Assembly: GCA_017550385.1 (NCBI GenBank)
Contig: JAFZPJ010000006.1
Span: forward strand, 1-32,330
DNA from: Clostridiales bacterium
GTDB taxonomy: Bacteria; Bacillota; Clostridia; Saccharofermentanales; Saccharofermentanaceae
Direction of reading: 5' to 3'
Length of the DNA: 32,330 bases
Below, piece by piece: positions 1 through 9,298 of the stretch (within the stretch, counting starts at the first letter, position 1; every line of letters starts with the position of its first letter). Below the pieces are notes generated by a model. That model made no database searches and had not been told where the DNA came from. It was given only the letters and a program-made list of their open reading frames with translations. A program made the position numbers and the translations under genes.

Positions 1-1051
<1,051 letters not shown>

Positions 1052-1078
1052 TATCCGTATCATAATCTAAGCTTATTG

Positions 1079-1113
1079 CCGTCCACGGGGATTATCCTGT
1101 GGACGGTTTTTTT
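1079..1113 (+). terminator. Rho-independent terminator of gdhA
   Basis: Perfect 8-bp stem CCGTCCAC / GTGGACGG (1079-1086 with 1099-1106) followed directly by seven T. It lies 28 bases after the gdhA stop. Confidence 0.92.
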
Positions 1114-1144
1114 GTCAGTTTTCGGATACGGTGTTTCTTTCTGA

Positions 1145-1173
1145 TTGAATAATGAACAACTAGACTATATATT
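1145..1173 (+). promoter_or_regulatory. Putative sigma-A-type promoter for the GH9 gene
   Basis: TTGAAT (1145-1150), a 17-base spacer, then TATATT (1168-1173). The predicted start is near 1180, about 23 bases before the ATG at 1203. Found by eye from consensus only. Confidence 0.5.
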
Positions 1174-1202
1174 TGTATTATTAATCTTTAGGAGTGTTCT
1201 AT

Positions 1203-3503
1203 ATGAAGAAGGCAAATGCGATTACGGCGATCTCGCTCGTCCTTGCGGCATCCTTTGTTATGAGCAGCTGTGCTCTTATGAAGTCGGAAGGATTCAGAGG
1301 TCCTATGGTAGGCAAGCAGGCAGAGAAGCCGGCTGCTACGCTCGAAGACAATGCTCCGCAGGTATCCAGCGGTGAAGATGCTGGTCTTGCGGCAAACCAG
1401 GCTGTCGTGGATATCAATTTCGATGACAATGATGTCGACGGTTTCCAGGTATTTACGGACGGTGGCAATTATACCCTCAAAGCCCAGGACGGCCAGCTGG
1501 TATGTGCCATCAGCAGCTGCGGCAAGAAGGATTATGCTAACCAGGCATACTGGGACGGATTTGAACTCGCAGAGGGGTGCGAGTACACATACAGCTTTGA
1601 TATCTCCTGCGATATCGAGAGACAGGTCGAGTATCGTCTCCAGCTCAACGGCGGCGACTATCACGCATACCAGGGCGAGTATATTACCGTAGGGCCCGAG
1701 GTCACGAACTTCTCGGTGGATTTTACGATGAACGAGGCTTCGGATCCGGCGCCCAGGCTTTGCTTTAACATGGGTAAGATGGATGACATGACTGATGATC
1801 CTGGCAGCCACAACATCTATATCGATAACGTCAAGCTCGTTATCAAGAATGCTGACAATGCCCAGAGCGTTGCGATGCTTCCCACTTATCTGAACGTCAA
1901 CATCAACCAGATCGGATACCTGCCCGAAGATACGAAGACGGTCTTCGTTAAGACTGACGCTGATCAGGAGGATTTCTACGTAGTAAATAATGATACGGGA
2001 CTGATCGTATATCAGGGCAAGCTCGGCGGCGCCAATTACGATCCTGCAAGCGGCATGAACGTCGCGCGGGGAGACTTCTCCGAGATCAAGGATCCCGGCA
2101 CATACTACATATACACGAATGCCGGTTCTTCATATACGTTCAAGGTCGGCACTGACGTATACAGCGACATCTACAAGGATACGGTCCTCATGCTCTACAG
2201 GCAGCGCTGCGGTACTGATCTCGATCCCGCCATCGCAGGCGATTTTGCACACGGCGCATGTCATGACTCTGAGGCTTTGATCTACGGCACGAGCGAGTAT
2301 AAGGACGTCTCGGGCGGCTGGCACGATGCAGGCGACTATGGAAGATATATCGTCTCCGGCGCGAAAACTGTCGCTGACCTCTTTGCTGCTTACGAAGACT
2401 GGAACGCTGCCGCAGATGATCTCGGTATCCCCGAGAGCGGCAACGGAGTTCCGGACCTTCTCGATGAAGCAAGGTACGAACTCGAGTGGATGCTCAAGAT
2501 GCAGGATGAGGAATCCGGCGGCGTATATCACAAGGTAACCGGCATGGTATTCCCGGGTATGGTCATGCCTGAAGAGGAGACAGAAGAACTTATCATCTCA
2601 CCGATCTCCACGACTGCAACAGGCGACTTCGCAGCAGTAATGGCTAAGGCTTCCGTGATCTATAAGGATATCGACGCTGAGTTCTCTGCTGTCTGCTACG
2701 AAGCAGCAGTTAAGGCTTGGGGCTATATCGCTGACATCGACGATACGACCGGATTCATCAATCCCCAGGGAATGGATACAGGTGAGTATCCAGATGCAAA
2801 CACTCTGGATGAGAAGCTCTGGGCTGCTGCCGAGCTCTATATCGCATGCCAGTCAGGCGTTACAGGTGCTGATAGCGCTGATGCCTCCGGATATTCAGAT
2901 TTTATCCAGACTGCATGGAACGGCGAATATGTTGAAGGCCTCAGCTGGCTCGATGTCGGAATGTACGCCGAATACGACCTGGCAAAGTCTAAGACCGACC
3001 TTGCCGGGACTGCAAAATCCAGGCTTCTTGCCGAGGCTGACAAGCTCATAGCCGCTGCTGAAGGTGATGCTTACTACCAGAGCCTTGGCACCAACTATTA
3101 CTGGGGTTCGAATATGGGAATTGCCAATAACGGCATGATCCTGTACATGGCAGCTAATGTCTCCGAAGGAGATGCTGCGGCAAAGTATAAGGCAGCTGCA
3201 GGCAAGGAACTCGATTATCTGCTCGGCGCGAATGCTCTCGGATACTGCTTCGTGACCGGATACGGCACGTTCAGCCCGACGGATATCCACCACAGACCTT
3301 CACAGGCGATCGGCGAGGTCGTTCCCGGCATGCTCGCAGGCGGTGCGAACAATAATCTGGAGGATCCGTATGCAGAGATGGTCCTTGCAGATGAAGCTCC
3401 TTCTATGTGCTACGTTGACAGCTCGCAGAGCTATTCGACCAACGAAGTAGCGATCTACTGGAACTCTCCGCTGATCTACATCTTCGCAGCCGAGATGTCG
3501 TAA
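1203..3503 (+). CDS. Glycoside hydrolase family 9 lipoprotein (endoglucanase-type)
   Basis: Predicted 766-residue surface beta-glucanase. The start is ATG 1203, because AGGAG at 1190-1194 sits 8 bases before it; an in-frame GTG at 1194 overlaps that site. Residues 1-22 form a lipoprotein signal with Cys23 after VMSS, so the enzyme is probably lipid-anchored on the outer membrane face. Residues about 65-215 look like a CBM4/9-type carbohydrate-binding beta-sandwich, 225-315 like the Ig-like domain preceding many GH9 domains (NINQIGYLP), and 320-766 are the GH9 catalytic barrel. Catalytic marks are present: GGWHDAGDYG with Asp375 and Asp378, HHRPS (696-700), and SYSTNEVAIYWN with acid Glu748. 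No dockerin is visible, so it does not look cellulosomal. Substrate (cellulose, mixed-linkage glucan or xyloglucan) cannot be told from sequence alone. Monocistronic between its own promoter and terminator. Confidence 0.9.
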   Translation: MKKANAITAISLVLAASFVMSSCALMKSEGFRGPMVGKQAEKPAATLEDNAPQVSSGEDAGLAANQAVVDINFDDNDVDGFQVFTDGGNYTLKAQDGQLVCAISSCGKKDYANQAYWDGFELAEGCEYTYSFDISCDIERQVEYRLQLNGGDYHAYQGEYITVGPEVTNFSVDFTMNEASDPAPRLCFNMGKMDDMTDDPGSHNIYIDNVKLVIKNADNAQSVAMLPTYLNVNINQIGYLPEDTKTVFVKTDADQEDFYVVNNDTGLIVYQGKLGGANYDPASGMNVARGDFSEIKDPGTYYIYTNAGSSYTFKVGTDVYSDIYKDTVLMLYRQRCGTDLDPAIAGDFAHGACHDSEALIYGTSEYKDVSGGWHDAGDYGRYIVSGAKTVADLFAAYEDWNAAADDLGIPESGNGVPDLLDEARYELEWMLKMQDEESGGVYHKVTGMVFPGMVMPEEETEELIISPISTTATGDFAAVMAKASVIYKDIDAEFSAVCYEAAVKAWGYIADIDDTTGFINPQGMDTGEYPDANTLDEKLWAAAELYIACQSGVTGADSADASGYSDFIQTAWNGEYVEGLSWLDVGMYAEYDLAKSKTDLAGTAKSRLLAEADKLIAAAEGDAYYQSLGTNYYWGSNMGIANNGMILYMAANVSEGDAAAKYKAAAGKELDYLLGANALGYCFVTGYGTFSPTDIHHRPSQAIGEVVPGMLAGGANNNLEDPYAEMVLADEAPSMCYVDSSQSYSTNEVAIYWNSPLIYIFAAEMS

Positions 3504-3533
3504 GTTTACGCAGACTCTGATTCAAACCAAAAG

Positions 3534-3564
3534 AAGAGGCGCTCCGTTGCGGGGCGCCTCTTTT
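3534..3564. terminator. Shared terminator between convergent GH9 and DUF3048 genes
   Basis: 9-bp stem AAGAGGCGC / GCGCCTCTT (3534-3542 with 3554-3562) ending in TTTT on the plus strand. On the minus strand the stem is followed by a broken T-rich tail (CTTCTTTT), so it can serve both convergent genes, better for the plus strand. Confidence 0.85.
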
Positions 3565-3585
3565 ATTGACCGATTGTAATTAGGA

Positions 3586-4779
3586 TCAAGGATTGATCGT
3601 TGTCTTATCAGCGTTGGAAGATCTAACCAGGCAGATGTATGACTTACCGCGGTTGACCTCGACCTCTTCGCCGTCTTCATTGTAGACCTTGATGGGCTCG
3701 TGTACGTCTGTCTTCGTCCAAGTTACATTGATGATCTTGCCGTCGCAGATGTAGTAACCGGAACCGCCTTCTTCGAAGAAGTAGTCTGTACGGTAGTTAT
3801 CGTCTGCAAGAGCAACTCTTACGTAGAGAACGAATACGTTCGTAACAGCGATCTGATTGCCGTTGTTCTCGTCGATCTGAGGATCGCCGTACTGGCTCTT
3901 GTAGTAGAGACCATCGCCTTCGTTGTACTCGAAGTAAGCGTCATCATTGGAAGCTGAGAAGTAAACGTTAATTGAAGAGCATGTCTCTGTAGCGTTCTCG
4001 ATATCCTTGGAGTTATCGGGAACGAAATTGAACATCATGGGTGTCTCGTCTTCGCCTGTAGCGAGATCGATGCCCTTGTACTCGAGCGCTTCCTTGATGT
4101 GTGTACCGTCAGATACAGCTGTGTGCTCGATAGCTCTCTTGCTTGCCCAGTCCTTGTCTCTCCAGAAGAATGTGCTGCCGGGGAGATCAACGTAGCCGTC
4201 TTCGTAATCGGAAGAGCTGTACTTGCCTGCGCACAGGTAGTTACCGTCGATGTGTACGATGTTGTTGTTGGAGAAGTAGGATACGACTCTTGCTTCACGG
4301 CCGAAGTGTACGAAGATCGCATTAAGACCTGCGGACAGGTTAGCCGTTACAACACGCGCACTTCTGAGGGAACCGATCTCAGGGATCGTATTAACGTCAG
4401 CGAAAACGCAGAGCAGACGGGAGATGCCGCCCTCAGTCTCGTACTCGAAAATAGCGTCTGCCTCGGAAACGCCTCTCTGGGGCATTGCGGCATAAACGTT
4501 ATTTACAACGATGGTGATAGGCTTGTTGCCGACATTCTCAAGATCCATATCCTGAACACCTGTGATGGGGTTAAGACCATACGGGAGATCGGGATCATAG
4601 AGAACGGGTTCTGTCTCTGTAGTTGTCGTAGCTTCAGTCGTGGTCGTCTCAGAAGGCTCTGAAGCCATGACGGTCGTAGTAGTTGTTGTTGTCTCAGGAG
4701 TCTCTTCCTTCTTGCAAGCCGCAAAGGGGATAGCAAGCGTCAGAATGAGCATCGCTGAAAGTAGTTTTTTTGTTTTCAT
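3586..4779 (-). CDS. DUF3048 family lipoprotein (YerB-like)
   Basis: A 397-residue predicted lipoprotein: charged start MKTKK, hydrophobic stretch, then lipobox IPFAAC with Cys22. Residues about 28-60 are a Thr/Glu/Ser linker with runs of six and four threonines, followed by the DUF3048 fold (YGLNPITG near 66, then NNVYAAMPQRGVSEADAI, IGSLRSAR and FVHFGREARV). The closest characterised relative I know is Bacillus YerB, whose function is not established, so no reaction is assigned. The start has GAGG about 9 bases upstream. It is transcribed away from the LCP gene from a shared 125-base intergenic region. A similar Thr-rich linker occurs in the membrane protein at 6012-7682, suggesting both span or sit in the same wall layer (inference). 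Confidence 0.85.
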   Translation of the reverse strand: MKTKKLLSAMLILTLAIPFAACKKEETPETTTTTTTVMASEPSETTTTEATTTTETEPVLYDPDLPYGLNPITGVQDMDLENVGNKPITIVVNNVYAAMPQRGVSEADAIFEYETEGGISRLLCVFADVNTIPEIGSLRSARVVTANLSAGLNAIFVHFGREARVVSYFSNNNIVHIDGNYLCAGKYSSSDYEDGYVDLPGSTFFWRDKDWASKRAIEHTAVSDGTHIKEALEYKGIDLATGEDETPMMFNFVPDNSKDIENATETCSSINVYFSASNDDAYFEYNEGDGLYYKSQYGDPQIDENNGNQIAVTNVFVLYVRVALADDNYRTDYFFEEGGSGYYICDGKIINVTWTKTDVHEPIKVYNEDGEEVEVNRGKSYICLVRSSNADKTTINP

Positions 4780-4808
4780 AGTAATACCTCGCTATAAAAC
4801 TTAATTTG

Positions 4809-4817
4809 AGTATAACA
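4809..4817 (-). promoter_or_regulatory. Putative extended -10 promoter of the DUF3048 gene
   Basis: Minus-strand TGTTATACT, an extended -10 (TGnTATACT) with no clear -35 element. The predicted start is about 20-25 bases before the ATG at 4779. Confidence 0.4.
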
Positions 4818-4839
4818 TTCTTTATAAATTCTCCATGTG

Positions 4840-4867
4840 TTGGAAAATTACAATTTGATGTTATAAT
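4840..4867 (+). promoter_or_regulatory. Putative promoter of the LCP operon
   Basis: TTGGAA (4840-4845), 16-base spacer, consensus TATAAT (4862-4867). The predicted start is near 4874, about 30 bases before ATG 4905; GGAG at 4894-4897 is the ribosome-binding site. Confidence 0.65.
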
Positions 4868-4904
4868 ACGTGGTGCATTAAGGCCCTTAATATGGAGTTA
4901 AATA

Positions 4905-6008
4905 ATGAGTAAAAAGAGCTCGGATTCTTCTTTTGTTCAAACGAAGAAGAAGTCTAAAGCTGTGAAATATAGTGTCAGGATCATTCTCGGCATCCTCGGT
5001 TTTATCGTGGGTGCTGCTCTGTATTTTGTCTGGATCTTCGGCGGCACGTATGTCGCTATCCCCATTGTTTCCGAGGAAGAGTACGAGACCATGGTCTTAA
5101 GTGCCGATATGAGCACTACCGGCGGTGACGTCACTTCACCGTGGTCAGCCGGCGGTCATACGAGGCTTTATTATGACCCTGAACACCCGATAATCAAGGT
5201 CGAACAGATAGACCCGAATGTTGAGAACATTCTTGTTTTCGGTGTCGATTCGAGAGGTACCGACGATTACAAGTGCAGGACCGATGCCATGATAGTCGTA
5301 TCCATCAATAAGCAGGCGGGTACGGTTAAGCTCATCTCGCTCATGAGGGATACCGGCGTATATATCGGCGATACCGATGAGACGGCTTCAACAAAGCTGG
5401 ACAAGCTCAATGCCGCATATGCTTACGGCGGAGTAGGGCTCATGATCAACACGATCAACAGGAACTTCGGCCTCGATATCCAGAGATTCGTTATGCTGGA
5501 CTTCGGCAGCTCAGCCGAGCTCATCGATCTTGTTGGCGGTGTTGAGATAGACGTCGCTCCCGAGGAAGTAAAGTATGCAAACCCTTATATCCAGGAGATC
5601 AACGCCCTTAACGGCACCGATTCTCCGCTTCTTACGACCAGCGGCCTTCAGAATCTTGACGGAACTCAGGCTACCGGCTGGGCCAGGATCAGATATCTCG
5701 ATTCGGATTTCGTAAGAACATCGCGCCAGAGAACAGTTGCGATGGCGATGATGAAGAAAGTAAGCAACATGAGCTACGTGGCGCAGCTCATGCTCCTCAA
5801 TGACTCTGCCGGAGTCTTTGAGACCAACATGGTATCAATGGACCTCATGCGTGTTGCGACCAATGCGATGGGAGGCCTTGATAATATTCAGGAGTACCGC
5901 GTTCCTGCAGACGGCCTTTATACCGTTCAGAACAATCCGTGGATGATGATAATTGACTTTGAAACTCAGAAACAGTTATTATATGATTTTATTTGGGGAG
6001 ACGCTTAA
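4905..6008 (+). CDS. LytR-CpsA-Psr (LCP) family wall-polymer ligase
   Basis: LCP enzymes move undecaprenyl-linked glycopolymers (teichoic acids, capsule) onto peptidoglycan outside the membrane. The 367-residue protein has a basic cytoplasmic start (1-22), one membrane helix (about 24-50), and the LCP domain from about 105. The conserved pyrophosphate and Mg-binding residues are visible: VFGVDSRG (111-118, Asp115 and Arg117), CRTDAM (124-129), SLMRDT (145-150), KLNAAYAYGG (167-176), and RIRYLDSDFVRTSRQ (261-275) with its arginines. So it should be active; the polymer transferred is unknown. It is first in a two-gene unit: its stop is 3 bases before the next start, so expression is coupled to the pseudophosphatase-like protein. 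ATG 4905 is preceded by GGAG at a 7-base distance. Confidence 0.93.
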   Translation: MSKKSSDSSFVQTKKKSKAVKYSVRIILGILGFIVGAALYFVWIFGGTYVAIPIVSEEEYETMVLSADMSTTGGDVTSPWSAGGHTRLYYDPEHPIIKVEQIDPNVENILVFGVDSRGTDDYKCRTDAMIVVSINKQAGTVKLISLMRDTGVYIGDTDETASTKLDKLNAAYAYGGVGLMINTINRNFGLDIQRFVMLDFGSSAELIDLVGGVEIDVAPEEVKYANPYIQEINALNGTDSPLLTTSGLQNLDGTQATGWARIRYLDSDFVRTSRQRTVAMAMMKKVSNMSYVAQLMLLNDSAGVFETNMVSMDLMRVATNAMGGLDNIQEYRVPADGLYTVQNNPWMMIIDFETQKQLLYDFIWGDA

Positions 6009-6011
6009 CCT

Positions 6012-7682
6012 ATGAGTAAAACAGTAGCAACTTGTATAGCAGAAACCAACCAGGCCCAGAATATGCCTCAGGAGAACGTATTCTTCCTGACGCTCTCTCG
6101 TAAACTCGAGGATTTTCCCAACGAGTTCCTCAGAACGGCAAGATCGACATCTCCTATCCAGATCTGTGCTATCTTCTCGACGATCGGTCCCGATAACCTT
6201 GCAGCCGTTCTCAACCTTGAGCTCAACAACGAGCTTGAGAAGATCGTTGCAGCTGCATCCAACCAGCCGGTCCTTGATTTCGAAGGATTCTCTAATCAGG
6301 TAATCAATACACTTAACGTAAGAGTCTGCAACTTTGCTGCCAACAAGGGTCAGCAGTTCAAGACATCAATGACCATGCTCGTTATCGAGGGAGACATCCT
6401 GCGTGTAATCCATGTCGGTGTTACAAAGGCTGTCCTCTTCAGAGACCAGCGCATCATGCTCCTCACTGAAGAGCAGACTGTTGCTCACAGATACGTACAG
6501 CTCGGCTCCATCACAGCTGATCAGGAGAAGACACATCCCGAGAACATGAACCTTACACAGTATCTGGGCAAGATGCCTCAGGACGGTCAGGTTCAGGCTG
6601 ACAGGAAGATCCACCTTAAGCTCAAGGACGGCGACGAACTCTTCCTCATGGGTCTCGGAATCTCCAGACAGATGCCGCCACAGATGCGCAATCAGATCAT
6701 TGCCAAGCCTGTATCCACGGAGAACAAGGCTAAGGAGATGATCGCTTCCGCAGTAAACTACGGCATCAAGTCCGGTCTTACTTTCGTTGACCTCAAGGTT
6801 GAGTCTACATTCCTGCTTCCCGGCGATGCAGTTATCGGAAGCAACCTCAATTCTGACGGCAGAGTTGCCCAGCAGAAGGCTAAGTCTCCCGAAGATGCTT
6901 ATACATCTTTCGGTGGCGGTGCCGCTGCAGGTGCTAAGGGCGGTGAAGAGGAGAATACCATCAGCTTCGTTCCCGGCCGCGGCAGCGATGATGATGATTT
7001 CGTGCCCGTAGTCAACGAGAAGAAGGAGAGGATCATGTCCGTCGTTATCCCGCTGGTCATCTTCCTCGGATGCATCGTTCTCGGCTTCGGTGTTATGTTC
7101 CTCGTATTCAATATGAAGAACCTCATCGACTTCGATCAGGAAGAGACGACGCAGACGATCACTATCGGCTCCGTTCTCTATGTTATTAACGACAACACAC
7201 CTGTTTATTCACAGAATGATACGAATTCCACTATCATCGGCTACCTCAACAGAGGCGACGTCGTAACTCTCTCCGAAGAGACCGACGAGACCTTCAAGAA
7301 GGTCGTAACCGGTGACGGCAAGGAAGGATACATCATGTCGGCTGCACTCTCCACAGAAGATCCGACCATCTATGATGAGACATCTTCCGAGATGCTCGAA
7401 GATCCGACACCCGTACCGGAAGAGACAACTTCCGAGACTACAACTGCAGCTGCTACTGAAGCTACAACTACTACTGCAGATCCTGCACAGAACACTCAGG
7501 CTACAACAACGGCATCTGAGACAACTTCTGAGACTACTACAGAAGAGACTACTACAGTTGATCCTAATACTGTTGAGCCTGGTGAGATACCTGAAGATAC
7601 AACAGCTGCTCCTGCTGAGCCTGAGACTCCAGCAGAACCTGCACCTGCTGATCCTGGCACAGGCGACGCTGGTGAAGTTTAA
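6012..7682 (+). CDS. Membrane protein: degenerate PP2C-like cytoplasmic domain, one TM helix, external SH3 domain, Thr-rich tail
   Basis: 556 residues. Residues about 5-264 follow the order of a PPM/PP2C Ser/Thr phosphatase: beta-strand TSMTMLVIEGDILRVIHVG (118-136) and TKAVLFRD (138-145); LTEEQTVAHRYVQLGSIT (151-168); HPENMNLTQYLG (175-186); and LKDGDELFLMGLG (204-216). The metal-binding aspartates are gone: the usual GDS is GVT (136-138), SDG is MGL (213-215), DGMGG is replaced near FSTIGPD (55-61), and the late RDN motif is SGLTF (254-258). Catalysis is therefore unlikely and a sensing or scaffold role is inferred. One helix spans about 341-366, then a bacterial SH3-type domain (388-446, ending EGYIMSAAL) and a Thr/Glu/Pro-rich tail (465-550), both predicted outside. 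No signal peptide is seen, so the N-terminus stays cytoplasmic. ACA- and GTT-rich codon use suggests strong expression. The PP2C assignment rests on pattern matching by eye. Confidence 0.75.
   Translation: MSKTVATCIAETNQAQNMPQENVFFLTLSRKLEDFPNEFLRTARSTSPIQICAIFSTIGPDNLAAVLNLELNNELEKIVAAASNQPVLDFEGFSNQVINTLNVRVCNFAANKGQQFKTSMTMLVIEGDILRVIHVGVTKAVLFRDQRIMLLTEEQTVAHRYVQLGSITADQEKTHPENMNLTQYLGKMPQDGQVQADRKIHLKLKDGDELFLMGLGISRQMPPQMRNQIIAKPVSTENKAKEMIASAVNYGIKSGLTFVDLKVESTFLLPGDAVIGSNLNSDGRVAQQKAKSPEDAYTSFGGGAAAGAKGGEEENTISFVPGRGSDDDDFVPVVNEKKERIMSVVIPLVIFLGCIVLGFGVMFLVFNMKNLIDFDQEETTQTITIGSVLYVINDNTPVYSQNDTNSTIIGYLNRGDVVTLSEETDETFKKVVTGDGKEGYIMSAALSTEDPTIYDETSSEMLEDPTPVPEETTSETTTAAATEATTTTADPAQNTQATTTASETTSETTTEETTTVDPNTVEPGEIPEDTTAAPAEPETPAEPAPADPGTGDAGEV
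7405..7580 (+). repeat. Low-complexity Thr/Glu/Ser-coding tract
   Basis: Imperfect repeats of ACA/ACT threonine codons with GAG/GAA and TCT/TCC encode the tail of the preceding protein (units such as ETTSETTT occur twice). This is protein-level low complexity, not a mobile or tandem DNA repeat. It may vary in length between strains. Confidence 0.75.
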
Positions 7683-7701
7683 GTTCTAACAATTAGATTT
7701 C

Positions 7702-7732
7702 AAGGCTGTCCGATCGGGCAGCCTTTTCTTTT
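7702..7732 (+). terminator. Terminator of the LCP operon
   Basis: 7-bp stem AAGGCTG / CAGCCTT (7702-7708 with 7719-7725), extended inside by CCG/CGG, with a T-rich tail TTTTCTTTT. Confidence 0.85.
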
Positions 7733-7776
7733 GCACAAATCATCTCTTCCTGTGATCTCAAACCCGAAGACAAATT

Positions 7777-7804
7777 AAAACCCCGCCGGAGTCAACCGAC
7801 GGGG
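7777..7804 (-). terminator. Terminator of the aspartate kinase gene
   Basis: Stem CCCCG-CGG / CCG-CGGG G (7781-7789 with 7796-7804), one mismatch inside. On the minus strand it is followed by TTTTAATTTG. It lies 24 bases after the aspartate kinase stop. Confidence 0.8.
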
Positions 7805-7828
7805 CTGAAGTTCCAACTTATAAGCCTA

Positions 7829-9181
7829 TCAATATCTGAACAGTTCTTTGTACAGAACTCTTACGGCATAAGAGCAGTAAGACTCGGATACACCGAACAT
7901 CATGGAGATCTCGGAAGCACCCTGGTTAACGATCCTCAGGTTGATACCTGCGGAAGACAGTGCGGATGCTGCTCTTGCCATGATACCTACGGAATTCGCC
8001 ATAGCTTCACCGACGATCATGACTATCGCGAGGTCGCGGTCGACTTTGCACTTGGCATCGAGTTCCTTCTCGATACGTCCGACGATCTTCGCTTCCTTCT
8101 CTTCAGTGAAGTACTTCTTGCGGAGAACGATCGTGACTGTGTCGATTCCGGAAGGAATGTGATCGATCGAGATGCCTTCGTCTGCGAAGATCTCGAGGAG
8201 CTTAGCCAGGAAGCCGACCTGGTGGTTCATCATGTACTTGTCTACGGTAACGGTGCAGAAACCCTTGTCACCTGCGATACCGGTTACGAGTGAGTCGTAA
8301 TGCGTTCTCTTGGATACGATCCATGTGCCCTTAGCGGAAGGATTGTTCGTGTTCTTGATGTTGAGCGGGATACCGCGTGCGAAAACAGGGTAGATAGCCT
8401 CCTCATGAAGGACGGTAAAACCTGCATAGGAAAGCTCTCTCATCTCGTCGTAAGTGATCTCGGTTATCGGGAACGGGTTCTTGACGAGGTTCGGGTTTAC
8501 CGCGAAAACGTTATCTACATCCGTCCAGTTCTCGTATACCTCTGCACCAACTGCAGCGGCGAGGATGGAACCTGTAATGTCGGAACCGCCTCTGGAGAAC
8601 GTGATTATGTTGCCGCTCTTAGAGTAGCCGAAGAAGCCGGGGAATACGGCGATGGTATCCTCTTCGTCGGCAATGTGGGAGAGATTGTCGTATGTCTCAG
8701 GCAGGATGACTGCTTTGCCTGCAGCATCGTGCTCAAGGTAAAGACCGCACTCGGAAGGGTCACAGTACTTAGCCTTGTGGCCTGAAGCGTTAAGGTAGTA
8801 AGCGACAAGTCTTGCGCAGGAGTCTTCGCCCATTGCCTTGACCGAGTCGAGATACATAACGTCGTCGGTGTAGGCGGCAGCGCAGATCTTTCTGATATTC
8901 ACTTCGATGCCGGGCATGACTCTCTCGATATTGAGCTCATCGGCAATCTCCGCATATCTCGCGAGGACTGCTTCGATCTCCTTGGAGTAGTCTTTGCCGG
9001 CAAGTCTTGCCTTGGCTACTGCGATGAGCAGGTCTGTTACTTTTGTATCGTCCTTGGTGCGCTTGCCGGGTGCGGATACGACCATGATCCTGCGGTCAGG
9101 ATCTGAGAGGACTATGTTGCAGACCTTCTGTATCTGAAATGCATTGGCGAGTGATGAACCGCCGAACTTTGTGACTTTCAT
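7829..9181 (-). CDS. lysC: Aspartate kinase
   Basis: Phosphorylates L-aspartate with ATP, the first step toward lysine, threonine, methionine and diaminopimelate for peptidoglycan. The 450 residues match the family: KFGGSS at 5-10, the kinase core with TFSRGGSDITGS near 210 and ENWTDVDNVFAVNPNLV after it, then two ACT-type regulatory segments (about 300-450; VGFLAKLLEIFADEGISIDH, then the final region with VGIMARAASALSSAGINL). ACT domains imply feedback control by lysine and/or threonine, but which one cannot be read from sequence. The start has AAGGAG 9 bases upstream. It stands alone, with no asd, dapA or homoserine dehydrogenase gene beside it. The short leader has no room for a lysine riboswitch. 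Confidence 0.94.
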   Translation of the reverse strand: MKVTKFGGSSLANAFQIQKVCNIVLSDPDRRIMVVSAPGKRTKDDTKVTDLLIAVAKARLAGKDYSKEIEAVLARYAEIADELNIERVMPGIEVNIRKICAAAYTDDVMYLDSVKAMGEDSCARLVAYYLNASGHKAKYCDPSECGLYLEHDAAGKAVILPETYDNLSHIADEEDTIAVFPGFFGYSKSGNIITFSRGGSDITGSILAAAVGAEVYENWTDVDNVFAVNPNLVKNPFPITEITYDEMRELSYAGFTVLHEEAIYPVFARGIPLNIKNTNNPSAKGTWIVSKRTHYDSLVTGIAGDKGFCTVTVDKYMMNHQVGFLAKLLEIFADEGISIDHIPSGIDTVTIVLRKKYFTEEKEAKIVGRIEKELDAKCKVDRDLAIVMIVGEAMANSVGIMARAASALSSAGINLRIVNQGASEISMMFGVSESYCSYAVRVLYKELFRY

Positions 9182-9217
9182 ATTCTGGTGCTCCTTGACT
9201 TGTCTTGTAGCGTTAAT

Positions 9218-9226
9218 ATAATATCA
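9218..9226 (-). promoter_or_regulatory. Putative extended -10 promoter of the aspartate kinase gene
   Basis: Minus-strand TGATATTAT (extended -10 form TGnTATTAT) about 37 bases before the ATG; no convincing -35 element. Confidence 0.4.
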
Positions 9227-9298
9227 CAAGCGGTTTGGTTGTAGTTTTATATTATTATTACAGTAAAACACGCGTAAAACCGTGCGGGGGAGTATATC

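Noticed and set aside
4603-4705. Tandem DNA repeat or CRISPR-like array
   Set aside because: The repetition is codon-level Thr/Glu/Ser in the lipoprotein linker, without fixed repeat length or spacers.
9182-9298. Lysine riboswitch before the aspartate kinase gene
   Set aside because: The divergent gap is only 117 bases and no terminator or conserved lysine-element pattern is seen; the aptamer alone needs about 170 bases.
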